Of a DNA stretch of 17,014 bases, positions 1-6,056 are shown in pieces. The notes under the pieces were generated by a model. It was not told the origin of the DNA and ran no database searches. It saw only the letters and a program-made list of their open reading frames with translations. This DNA is from Acidobacteriota bacterium (GTDB lineage Bacteria > Acidobacteriota > Terriglobia > Terriglobales > Acidobacteriaceae), in contig JAJZIF010000028.1 of NCBI GenBank assembly GCA_021810735.1, positions 1 through 17,014 on the forward strand. Direction: 5' to 3'. Position numbers and translations under genes: made by a program. How positions within the stretch are numbered: position 1 is the stretch's first letter; each line of letters opens with the position of its first letter.

Positions 1-3
1 CTC

Positions 4-1047
4 TCACGGAATGGCCGCGGTGAACACGTTGGAAGGACCGCTCTGGTTTCCGGACGCATCGACACTCTCTACATAGTAGTCATAGGTCACACCGTTTGCG
101 ACCGTGGTGTCCGTATACGAGCTTGAACTGATCGGTGTCTGGTTCAACAGTTGATACGACGAACCTCCGCTGGCCTCTCGGTAGATGTCAAAGCCCGCAG
201 TCGCGTCGGAGGAGGAACTGGGCAAGCTCCAACTTAATTTAACCTGATAGGACGGTTTCGTCGCGGCGGCTTGTCCTTTTCCGGAAAGGGCTACATTCGT
301 GGTGTCGGCACCCGACGCGTTCGTGGCCAAGGTGAGTGTTCCCGCGTAAGAACCCACGGCGGAGGGGGTGAACACGATCTGAAGGGTGGCGCTACTCCCC
401 GGATTGACGCTGACCGGAAAAGAAGCACCACTGACTGAAAAGCCTGTTCCCGAGATACTGGCGGAGCGGATGGTCAGCGAACTGCTGCCGGTAGATGTGA
501 TGGTTAGAGACTGTTTCACAGACGAACCCACGTCAGCATTGCCAAAGGCCAGCGACGTGGGACTCAGGCTGAAAGCTGCACTTGGGGGATACAGGGTTAA
601 AGCACACGTCTTGGTAACGGAATTTGCCGCTGCGGAAATCGTAACAAACTGGGTCGAGCTCACGTTGCCAGCCTGAGCAGAAAACGCGGCACTGGAAGAC
701 CCGCTCGGGACTCTCAAGGTCGCGGGAACAGTGAGCGCGGAACCCGAACTGGCGAGGGCGATCGCAAACCCTCCGCTGCCCGCCGTCGCCGAAAGAGACA
801 CCGTGCACTGGTCACTCACACTGCCCGTAAGCGAGTATCCGCTGCAGGTCAGTCCGGCCAGTTTCACCGAACCCGAAGCCGAAGAAGCAGCCTGCCCGGC
901 ACCCGAACGGAGGTTGACTCCGCAGCCGGAAATCAAGAATGTGCAAAAACAAAGCACGAGAATCAACAGCGTGGGACTGGTGCCATACGGGCGCGCGACA
1001 CGAGCCGATAGGGCGAGGCAAATTTCCCTAGCCCGGCTCAATAGCAC
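4..1047 (-). CDS. Secreted lipoprotein with choice-of-anchor D and fibronectin type III domains
   Basis: The 347-residue product has a basic N-terminus, a hydrophobic stretch near residues 26-40 and a lipobox ISGC with the lipidated Cys at 42, so it should be an exported lipoprotein. Residues about 55-152 are a Ser/Gly/Ala-rich Ig-like beta segment. Residues about 155-258 read as a choice-of-anchor D (ASPM/SPD-2/Hydin-like) domain, with the pattern LSPTSLAFGNADVGSS, FTPSAVGSYAGTLTL and ALSGKG. Residues about 265-347 form a C-terminal FN3 domain (FDIYREASGGSSY, YDYYVESVDASGNQSGPS). Such proteins are usually extracellular structural or adhesive factors; no catalytic motif is visible. The start is GTG at 1047, blocked upstream by an in-frame TAA two codons away. 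A TTG two codons inside has better spacing (8 bases) from the AGAGGG ribosome-binding site. The gene runs opposite to the EPS genes, so a role in the same matrix is only inferred. Confidence 0.85.
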   Translation of the reverse strand: MLLSRAREICLALSARVARPYGTSPTLLILVLCFCTFLISGCGVNLRSGAGQAASSASGSVKLAGLTCSGYSLTGSVSDQCTVSLSATAGSGGFAIALASSGSALTVPATLRVPSGSSSAAFSAQAGNVSSTQFVTISAAANSVTKTCALTLYPPSAAFSLSPTSLAFGNADVGSSVKQSLTITSTGSSSLTIRSASISGTGFSVSGASFPVSVNPGSSATLQIVFTPSAVGSYAGTLTLATNASGADTTNVALSGKGQAAATKPSYQVKLSWSLPSSSSDATAGFDIYREASGGSSYQLLNQTPISSSSYTDTTVANGVTYDYYVESVDASGNQSGPSNVFTAAIP

Positions 1048-1053
1048 ACCCTC

Positions 1054-1081
1054 TTAATTGCACTATTTATAGTGCAATTAA
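1054..1081. promoter_or_regulatory. 28-bp inverted repeat, probable operator of the lipoprotein gene
   Basis: The 13-base arm TTAATTGCACTAT (1054-1066) and its exact complement ATAGTGCAATTAA (1069-1081) flank a 2-base centre TT. The repeat lies 6 bases upstream of the lipoprotein GTG start. On the minus strand its centre reads TATAAA, which could serve as a -10 element and place the site over the promoter. A 2-base loop and the position before a start codon argue for a dimeric protein-binding site, not a terminator. The core TGCACT-N6-AGTGCA recurs with a 5-base spacer at 1863-1879. Confidence 0.6.
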
Positions 1082-1460
1082 CCAACGCCGACAGGGAACC
1101 CTTGCTCTGCATGGACAGAGGCGACGCGTCTTTCGCTTGCAAACAATTCTTGTACATATCTCACGCCCGAACACTGTGCGGATCGTCGGAACGAGGGGGC
1201 ACACAGTCGAACAGCGCATCCACAGCTTGGCCGGAATCGCTGGTGAGGCGGCCGCAAGCCGCTGGAAACTAAGTTATTTTGATGCAGATATGCACACCCA
1301 TGGCCACACTTTCTGCCCCACGGCATCACTTTAGTAACTCCATGCAAGCCATTGAGTTCATGTCACTTGCACCTCCGAACACAGGATGCGGTTTTTGGGG
1401 GCTAAAGCGCAGAGCCTTAAATGCACGATCAGCGTGTAGTTCTTTCACTGCCAGTCCAAA
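1082..1460. other. Intergenic stretch with no supported gene
   Basis: Open frames here have no recognisable domain, no convincing ribosome-binding site and compositions typical of shadow frames. I see no RNA gene or terminator. It separates the divergently oriented lipoprotein promoter from the transposase relic. Confidence 0.5.
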
Positions 1461-1583
1461 AGCGATCCCCGCTTCCCGGCCGGCCGCCGGGTGCGTCTTT
1501 CCGTTCACTATCTCTACCTCTACTGCGATCTGCCGTAGAACGCTCACGATTCGCTCCGGCGTAGTCTTCTTTGCCCTGCCCAT
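1461..1583 (-). pseudogene. Relic of an IS3-family transposase OrfA (N-terminus only)
   Basis: From ATG at 1583 the minus strand encodes MGRAKKTTPERIVSVLRQI, then VNGKTHPAAGREAGI. This closely resembles the N-terminal HTH of IS3-family OrfA proteins, which typically read MGKxKKTTPEQIVxLLRQIE...ANGKTTPQACREAGIT. The similarity stops right after AGI, where the family continues with a TYYRWR helix and leucine zipper. The frame stays open to 1326 with unrelated sequence. A small insertion relative to the family lies around VEVEIVNGK. No OrfB and no terminal inverted repeats were found, so this is a decayed fragment. Family assignment is from memory of the motif. Confidence 0.6.
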
Positions 1584-1754
1584 TTCGGACTCCTCCCACA
1601 CCAGTCGCTCTCATGGCCGCTGCTACAGAATTTGCCGGGGCCTCCACGCAGACAACCTCCTGACGGCAATTCCCAGGAGGTTCCCGCGGAAGCTCTGGAT
1701 ATAGAATCTGTTGCGTCTCCTGATCGGTATTCAAGTTGCATCAGATTTAGGGCT

Positions 1755-1782
1755 TTCTGACGAGGTTCAACAACGGTATACT
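1755..1782 (+). promoter_or_regulatory. Possible sigma-70-type promoter for the LuxR-type regulator
   Basis: A TATACT hexamer at 1777-1782 (5/6 match to TATAAT) lies 16 bases downstream of a weak -35, TTCTGA, at 1755-1760. Transcription would start near 1790, leaving an untranslated leader of about 105 bases that contains the dyad at 1863-1879. Only the -10 is convincing. Confidence 0.3.
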
Positions 1783-1862
1783 ACAAGTGTCCCTTGGCGA
1801 GGAGGCTTCTACTCCATTCGAAGCCCCGGGGCATGTTGGTGTAACGATCGCGATTCTATTCA

Positions 1863-1879
1863 TGCACTTAACCAGTGCA
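1863..1879. promoter_or_regulatory. TGCACT-N5-AGTGCA inverted repeat ahead of the LuxR-type regulator
   Basis: Six-base arms TGCACT (1863-1868) and AGTGCA (1874-1879) flank TAACC. The site ends 16 bases before the preferred ATG at 1896. It carries the same half-site as the longer dyad at 1054-1081, with one base less spacing. Autoregulation by the adjacent regulator is an inference. Confidence 0.45.
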
Positions 1880-1895
1880 AATGAAGGACTCCCGC

Positions 1896-2585
1896 ATGGC
1901 TCCGGAAGGCTCGAAGGTAGCTTCTCCAATCAGAGTTCTGGTCGCAGACAAGTCTGCTCCCTATCGGGAAGAATTGCGCAAGCTCATTCAGGCGAAGGAC
2001 GGCTTCGCACTGATGGGTGAGGTTTCCGACGGCGAAGCGCTGCTGGCGATGGCCCGGGAAGGAAGACCCCACCTGATCCTTTTTGGGTTACCCACGTCGC
2101 GTAAAGAGGGACTAAATTTCCTGCAGGAAATCTCTGCGGCGGAGATGCCGCTACGGACGCTCCTTCTGGCGGATTTCATCAATCCCCCAGAAGCCATGCA
2201 GGCCCTGCGTCTGGGGGCGAGTGGAGTCATCCTGAAGGAATCCACGACCCAATTCTTGTTCGACGGAATTCGTTGCGTTCTGCAAGGCCGGTATTGGGTA
2301 ACAGGACGTTGCATGCCAGATCTGATGCGCGCGCTTCGCGGTCTTTCGACTCCTTCTAATGGTCTGGCCTTCTCCGACGAACTCGGTCTTACCTTGCGAG
2401 AGCTGGAGATCGTCAAACTCGTCGTAGCGGGCTATTCGAATGCCGACATCGCGCAAAATTGCTCCACCAGCGAGCAGGCCATCAGGCGCCATCTGAGAAA
2501 TATCTTTGACAAGCTGGACGTTGCCAACAAGGTCGAGCTGGCCCTCTTTGCAGCCAACCACCAGTTGCTGATTCCCAGCAAGTAA
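1896..2585 (+). CDS. NarL/FixJ (LuxR-type) regulator with a degenerate receiver domain
   Basis: The 229-residue protein has an N-terminal receiver-like domain (about 12-125) and a C-terminal LuxR-type HTH (about 164-225: LTLRELEIVKLVVAGYSNAD, then ANKVELALFA). The receiver lacks key residues. The phosphoacceptor position reads LILFGLP, so Gly64 replaces Asp. The acidic pair is D18-K19 instead of DD. The switch Ser/Thr is Ala92. The conserved Lys is kept (K114 in ILKES). Regulation by His-kinase phosphorylation is therefore unlikely; the domain may dimerise or bind another ligand. The DNA-binding part looks intact. ATG 1896 was chosen because AAGGA at 1884-1888 is 7 bases upstream; GTG 1875 and ATG 1881 are in-frame alternatives without comparable sites. 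No sensor kinase is adjacent. Targets could include the lipoprotein or EPS genes (inference). Confidence 0.85.
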   Translation: MAPEGSKVASPIRVLVADKSAPYREELRKLIQAKDGFALMGEVSDGEALLAMAREGRPHLILFGLPTSRKEGLNFLQEISAAEMPLRTLLLADFINPPEAMQALRLGASGVILKESTTQFLFDGIRCVLQGRYWVTGRCMPDLMRALRGLSTPSNGLAFSDELGLTLRELEIVKLVVAGYSNADIAQNCSTSEQAIRRHLRNIFDKLDVANKVELALFAANHQLLIPSK

Positions 2586-2625
2586 CGCCCCCGGCCTGCG
2601 AGCCCAGGTCACGTTCTTTTCACAC

Positions 2626-2640
2626 CACAGGTTACCTGTG
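2626..2640. promoter_or_regulatory. 15-bp palindrome between the regulator and PilZ genes
   Basis: CACAGGT and ACCTGTG are perfect 7-base arms around a single T at 2633. No T-tract follows, and the hairpin loop would be tiny, so an intrinsic terminator is unlikely. It may be an operator for the downstream PilZ gene. No clear -35/-10 pair was found next to it. Confidence 0.3.
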
Positions 2641-2803
2641 CTCCTCCTTGGATGCACATTCGTAAGTCACTTGAGTTCTATTTTCTCTGTAGCACTGCGT
2701 ATGGAACCGTCGGGCCATTGTTTACATTTCCCATTTACCCCTAACCTTTGACATGCAACTCCGAAGTGGGCACGGCAACAAATTATCCGTACCAGGGGAA
2801 GCC

Positions 2804-3163
2804 ATGAAAACAAAGGAGGCCACGAATCACAGCATCGTGATGGAAGTGCCCCGGGCAAGACGCTACGGGATTGTAACGACCATCCGGTACCGGGTTCGCG
2901 GTGAAAAAACGTGGCGGGAAGGGATGCTGAAGAACATCAGCATGTCCGGACTACTTATGGCCACGGATTGGCCTCTGGATGAAGGCACGAACGTTGAGAT
3001 GAGATTCACTCTCCCAGTCGAACTGAAAGGTAAACGGGCGGCCGATGTGTGGTGCCGCGGAATAGTGATTCGATCGGAGAGAGAAGGAGCCGTAAAGGGA
3101 GCGGTGAACATCGCAGCAAGACTGTCATTTTCACGACTGCTCCGCCAGAAAAGCGATAAGTAA
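2804..3163 (+). CDS. Small PilZ-domain protein
   Basis: The 119-residue protein is a stand-alone PilZ domain, the c-di-GMP-binding beta-barrel fold. The second motif is clear: NISMSG at residues 44-49 (D/NxSxxG), followed by hydrophobic strands typical of the family. The first motif, normally RxxxR ahead of the first strand, reads PRARRYG at about 16-22. The first Arg position is Pro, leaving only an RxRR cluster. Binding of c-di-GMP is therefore uncertain. No membrane segment or partner domain is present. ATG 2804 was chosen because AGGGGA (2794-2799) lies just upstream and the domain fits; an ATG at 2753 has no ribosome-binding site. The gene sits between the LuxR-type regulator and the EPS leader, suggesting a role in tuning matrix production (inference). 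Confidence 0.75.
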   Translation: MKTKEATNHSIVMEVPRARRYGIVTTIRYRVRGEKTWREGMLKNISMSGLLMATDWPLDEGTNVEMRFTLPVELKGKRAADVWCRGIVIRSEREGAVKGAVNIAARLSFSRLLRQKSDK

Positions 3164-3241
3164 GAGAGGGTTTGGCGGAGAGACATTTGTCGGGATTGGG
3201 CACAGCTTTCGAGCACTGATTCCGACCTTTTATGCGGGTTG

Positions 3242-3410
3242 ACGACTTCGGGCAGCTAGCCCAAGTCGTGTTAGCGCTCACATGAGCCTGCAACAGAGAA
3301 GGTCATTGCAGGCAAGTGGAAAAAATGGGCTATGTAGCTCACAGGGCGAAGCTATATCCGAATTCCGATATTACCTCACTTTCGGCGAACCCATAAGTAG
3401 CAAGTTATGG
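3242..3410 (+). promoter_or_regulatory. Hairpin-rich leader upstream of the NusG-like gene
   Basis: Four successive inverted repeats can be paired by eye. (1) ACGACTT-C-GGGC (3242-3253) pairs with GCCC-AAGTCGT (3259-3269), giving 11 base pairs with one bulged C and the 5-base loop AGCTA. (2) GCCTGCAA (3286-3293) pairs with TTGCAGGC (3306-3313), 8 perfect pairs with a 12-base loop. (3) ATGTAGCT (3332-3339) pairs with AGCTATAT (3350-3357), 8 pairs including one G-U. (4) CCATAA (3391-3396) pairs with TTATGG (3405-3410), 6 pairs ending in the first two bases of the GGAGGG ribosome-binding site (3409-3414). No T-tract follows any of them. The arrangement suggests a structured 5' leader controlling translation or read-through. 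It matches no RNA class that I can name. Confidence 0.45.
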
Positions 3411-3418
3411 AGGGAACA

Positions 3419-4006
3419 ATGCAGATTTCGCAGACCAGTAGCGAGGGCTTGTCATGGTGGGCTCTGTATACGCGCCACCAGCACGAGAGAGTAGTAGCCG
3501 ATATGCTGACAGCGAAAGGGTTCGAGGTATTCCTGCCCCTCTACAGCTCCGTACGGCGATGGAAGGACCGCCGCAAGACTCTCTCTCTTCCTCTTTTCCC
3601 GTGCTACGTGTTTGTTCGGGCTGGGCTGGACCGCAAGTTGCAGATTGTTACGACCCCCGGCATTCACATGGTTCTTACCAAAGGGGAGCAGGTTGCAATC
3701 ATTCCCGAATCCGAGATCCAGGCCATCCATAGAGTCGTGGAAGGTTATTTCGACGTGGAACCGCATCCATTTCTGCGCTGTGGCGATCGCGTTCGCGTTA
3801 AGCGCGGCTCTCTTGAAGGGGTCGAGGGAATTCTTGTCCGCAAGAAGAACCTGTTTCGCCTGGTTCTTTCAGTGGAGATGTTGGCGCAGTCCGTCGCCGT
3901 GGAGATCGAAGCCACAGATGTGGAACCTGTGGGCCCGCAGAGTTCTGCTGCGCCGTTATCGTCAGCACGGGAGCTTCCCAGCCCAAGCCTCTCACACCAA
4001 CTCTGA
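3419..4006 (+). CDS. NusG-like transcription elongation/antitermination factor (UpxY/LoaP/RfaH type)
   Basis: The 195-residue protein has an NGN domain (about 12-108), with WWALYTRHQHE, FLPLYSSVRRWKDR and LFPCYVFVRA as typical NusG/UpxY motifs. A KOW region follows (about 120-150, CGDRVRVKRGSLEGVEGILV). A poorly conserved Ser/Pro-rich tail of about 25 residues ends the protein. Specialised NusG paralogues bind RNA polymerase and help it through long polysaccharide operons; this gene stands at the head of such a cluster, which fits. Housekeeping NusG would normally lie beside ribosomal protein genes, so this is a paralogue. ATG 3419 is preferred over ATG 3407 because GGAGGG (3409-3414) lies 4-5 bases upstream of it. 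The long hairpin-rich leader could be its own target or an autoregulatory element (inference). Confidence 0.85.
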   Translation: MQISQTSSEGLSWWALYTRHQHERVVADMLTAKGFEVFLPLYSSVRRWKDRRKTLSLPLFPCYVFVRAGLDRKLQIVTTPGIHMVLTKGEQVAIIPESEIQAIHRVVEGYFDVEPHPFLRCGDRVRVKRGSLEGVEGILVRKKNLFRLVLSVEMLAQSVAVEIEATDVEPVGPQSSAAPLSSARELPSPSLSHQL

Positions 4007-4064
4007 AGCGTTGCGGAGCTAAAACCGGCGTACAGCCACAACTCCAGCTTCTACAGGAATCGAT

Positions 4065-4709
4065 ATGAGTGTCAGGTTCTCTTACCGCCCAGCCATACCA
4101 TTGCTTCTACTGCCCGTTCTTGTTGCGTCCCTGGGATTTGTGGCTTCCGCCCAAAGCCCGAAATCCAGTGACGCCCAACCGACGTCTCAAGTTGCAAATT
4201 CCCGCTCTCCTGAATCTCGTCAAGGCTCCTATGTGATAGGAGACGACGACTTACTCGGGATCAACGTTTGGAATGAACCGGATTTCAAGCAATCGCTGCC
4301 GGTACGCTCGGACGGCAGGATCACACTTCCCCTCATCGGTTCGGTTCAAGCGGCTGGCCGGACTCCGGCCGAGTTGGAACAAGTGATTGCGCGCAAGCTG
4401 GAAGCCTATATCCATAACCCGAACGTGACCGTGATGGTTTTGAAGATGAACAGTCGGAAGTTCAATATCCTGGGTCGCGTTGCCAAACCGGGCTCCTATC
4501 CTCTGACCGGCACCACCACGGTACTCGATGCCATTGCGGATGCCGGCGGATTCACTGCCTTTGCCAAGGAAAAGCACATTTACATTCTGCGGGAGAGGAA
4601 TGGCAAGCAGGGAGCTCGTATTCCGTTTAACTACAAACAGGTTATTAAGGGTAAACACCCCGAACAAAATGTCACTTTGCGGTCTGGAGACACGGTAATT
4701 GTTCCGTGA
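4065..4709 (+). CDS. Periplasmic polysaccharide export (OPX/Wza-like) protein, short form
   Basis: The 214-residue protein starts with a signal peptide ending ASA|Q (cleavage after 29). There is no lipobox Cys. A polysaccharide export (PES) domain covers about 55-128, with YVIGDDDLLGINVWNEPDF, RSDGRITLPLIG and NPNVTVMV. A single SLBB domain follows at about 132-207, with FNILGRVAKPGSYPL and VLDAIADAGGFT. E. coli Wza (about 380 residues) has further domains and a C-terminal amphipathic helix forming the outer-membrane pore. This protein ends right after the first SLBB (SGDTVIVP), so it cannot form that pore. It probably works as a periplasmic adaptor with the beta-barrel encoded next. The ATG is preceded by AGGA at 4055-4058, 6 bases away. 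Its end overlaps the next gene by 11 bases. Confidence 0.9.
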   Translation: MSVRFSYRPAIPLLLLPVLVASLGFVASAQSPKSSDAQPTSQVANSRSPESRQGSYVIGDDDLLGINVWNEPDFKQSLPVRSDGRITLPLIGSVQAAGRTPAELEQVIARKLEAYIHNPNVTVMVLKMNSRKFNILGRVAKPGSYPLTGTTTVLDAIADAGGFTAFAKEKHIYILRERNGKQGARIPFNYKQVIKGKHPEQNVTLRSGDTVIVP

Positions 4710-6051
4710 GGTGCCATCCTTGCTGAAAGAACTCTGCCTCATTTCGACGCTCATTTTCGCTTCTTCCGCGGTAGCCCAGCGCAACGAAGCACCGGCCAGC
4801 AGCCAGGCTCAGACGCAGATGCTGTTACCGCCGCCGGTGAGCGGGGTCGGGCTCCCCACCAGTATCGGTGCTCAGAAACTATCCAACGCCTTGAGTGGCG
4901 GAGTACTTGTGAGCGGTGGCTACGCCAACAATCTGTACCCGGGAAGCGGAATTCGTACGGTTAGCGACTCCACATTCAGCGTGCAACCATACATGTCGTT
5001 TGACCGCACAACTTCCCGCCTGAATGAATCGCTGCAATACTCCCCAACCTTTGACTATTACAGTCCTGATACCATCTTCAATACCTTCAATCAAAGCGGC
5101 ACGGTCGCCTTCCAATATCACTTGGCCCCACATGTCACGGTTCTGGCGGGAGATAGCGTTGACAAGACTTCAGACACCTGGAGTCAACCGTTATCGTCCG
5201 GATCCATTTCGGGTGGCCTGCCGGCGGCAACACCAGGCTTTATTGTTCCGTTTGCGCCGCAAATATCAAACAGCGCCTACGGGCAACTGGCCTGGCAGCT
5301 GTCACCGAATAGTATGGTTGGAGCGGGTGGTAATACAACTCTTCTTCATTATACCAACACTTCTCAGGCTCAAGGCCTTTTCGACTCGAACTCGCGCAGC
5401 GGGTCCGGCTTCTATACACGTCGCTTTGGTTCGAATCAGTACTTCGGCGGGCTCTATGAGTATTCCTATATCGTAGCAACGCCGGATACGGCGAGCGGCC
5501 CTCCAGAAGAGGACTTAAGTGCGCACGAAGCAATGGCCTTCTACACAGTCTACTTGGAACCGAAGCTCTCCATTTCGCTCGGGGCCGGTCCACAGTATTA
5601 CAAGTTGGAGCAGTCACCGGCTGCCCCTCTTCATGCGTGGACCCCAATTGCTGTTGGCAGCGTGGGCTGGCAGGCGCAGCGGGCGAGTTTTGCCCTGACC
5701 TACAGTCACCTTGTGACGGCTGGAGAGGGTATCGTCGGAGCTTACTCATCTGACTCCGGAAGCCTGTCCACGCGGTTGCAGCTTTCTCCTGACTGGATAG
5801 CAACGATAGCCGGAACTTACGCTCAACTCAATCCCGTAACCCGCTCCTTCAGCTTTTCGACGCCCGGCGGACACACGGTCTCATTCAATGGCTCACTGGA
5901 GCGTCGGCTGGGCCCATTTCTTAGCCTTTCGATTCAATATCAGCATCTTCATCAAACCTATGACGGTATTCCATCCATTGCCGCTAATCCTGACAGCTCT
6001 CTAGCAACCGCCTCAATTTCGTATCACTTCACCAGACCTCTAGGAATGTGA
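4699..6051 (+). CDS. Outer-membrane beta-barrel protein, candidate EPS exit porin
   Basis: The 450-residue protein has a signal peptide (about 1-26, ending AVA|Q) and then many short amphipathic strands rich in Tyr, Ser, Gly and Thr, such as RLNESLQYSPTFDYYS, GGLYEYSYIVATP and LSISLGAGPQYYKL. The last strand is ATASISYHF, close to the C-terminus (TRPLGM), as expected for a Bam-inserted barrel. It resembles the poorly conserved outer-membrane proteins that accompany XrtA/PEP-CTERM-type EPS loci. Placed directly after a short OPX protein, it probably supplies the outer-membrane channel. TTG 4699 is taken as the start because GGAGA (4686-4690) lies 8 bases upstream. TTG 4720 is an alternative with GAGGT 7 bases upstream and would still leave a full signal peptide. 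It overlaps the next reading frame's possible GTG start by 4 bases. Confidence 0.75.
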   Translation: MFREVPSLLKELCLISTLIFASSAVAQRNEAPASSQAQTQMLLPPPVSGVGLPTSIGAQKLSNALSGGVLVSGGYANNLYPGSGIRTVSDSTFSVQPYMSFDRTTSRLNESLQYSPTFDYYSPDTIFNTFNQSGTVAFQYHLAPHVTVLAGDSVDKTSDTWSQPLSSGSISGGLPAATPGFIVPFAPQISNSAYGQLAWQLSPNSMVGAGGNTTLLHYTNTSQAQGLFDSNSRSGSGFYTRRFGSNQYFGGLYEYSYIVATPDTASGPPEEDLSAHEAMAFYTVYLEPKLSISLGAGPQYYKLEQSPAAPLHAWTPIAVGSVGWQAQRASFALTYSHLVTAGEGIVGAYSSDSGSLSTRLQLSPDWIATIAGTYAQLNPVTRSFSFSTPGGHTVSFNGSLERRLGPFLSLSIQYQHLHQTYDGIPSIAANPDSSLATASISYHFTRPLGM

Positions 6052-6056
6052 TCACC

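Noticed and set aside
731..1057. Plus-strand open frame opposite the lipoprotein signal peptide region
   Set aside because: It lies antisense to a well-supported gene, has no domain, and is a shadow of its biased codon usage.
3242..3269. Intrinsic terminator after the PilZ gene
   Set aside because: The stem is strong but is followed by GTTAGCGCTC, with no T-tract.
3330..3400. Possible c-di-GMP-I (GEMM) riboswitch, prompted by CACAGGGC in the leader
   Set aside because: Only this short segment matches; the GNAA tetraloop, GACGCAAAGCC block and second helix of GEMM are absent.
3164..3418. ops/JUMPstart element for RfaH-like recruitment
   Set aside because: No GGCGGTAG-type sequence was found between the PilZ and NusG-like genes.
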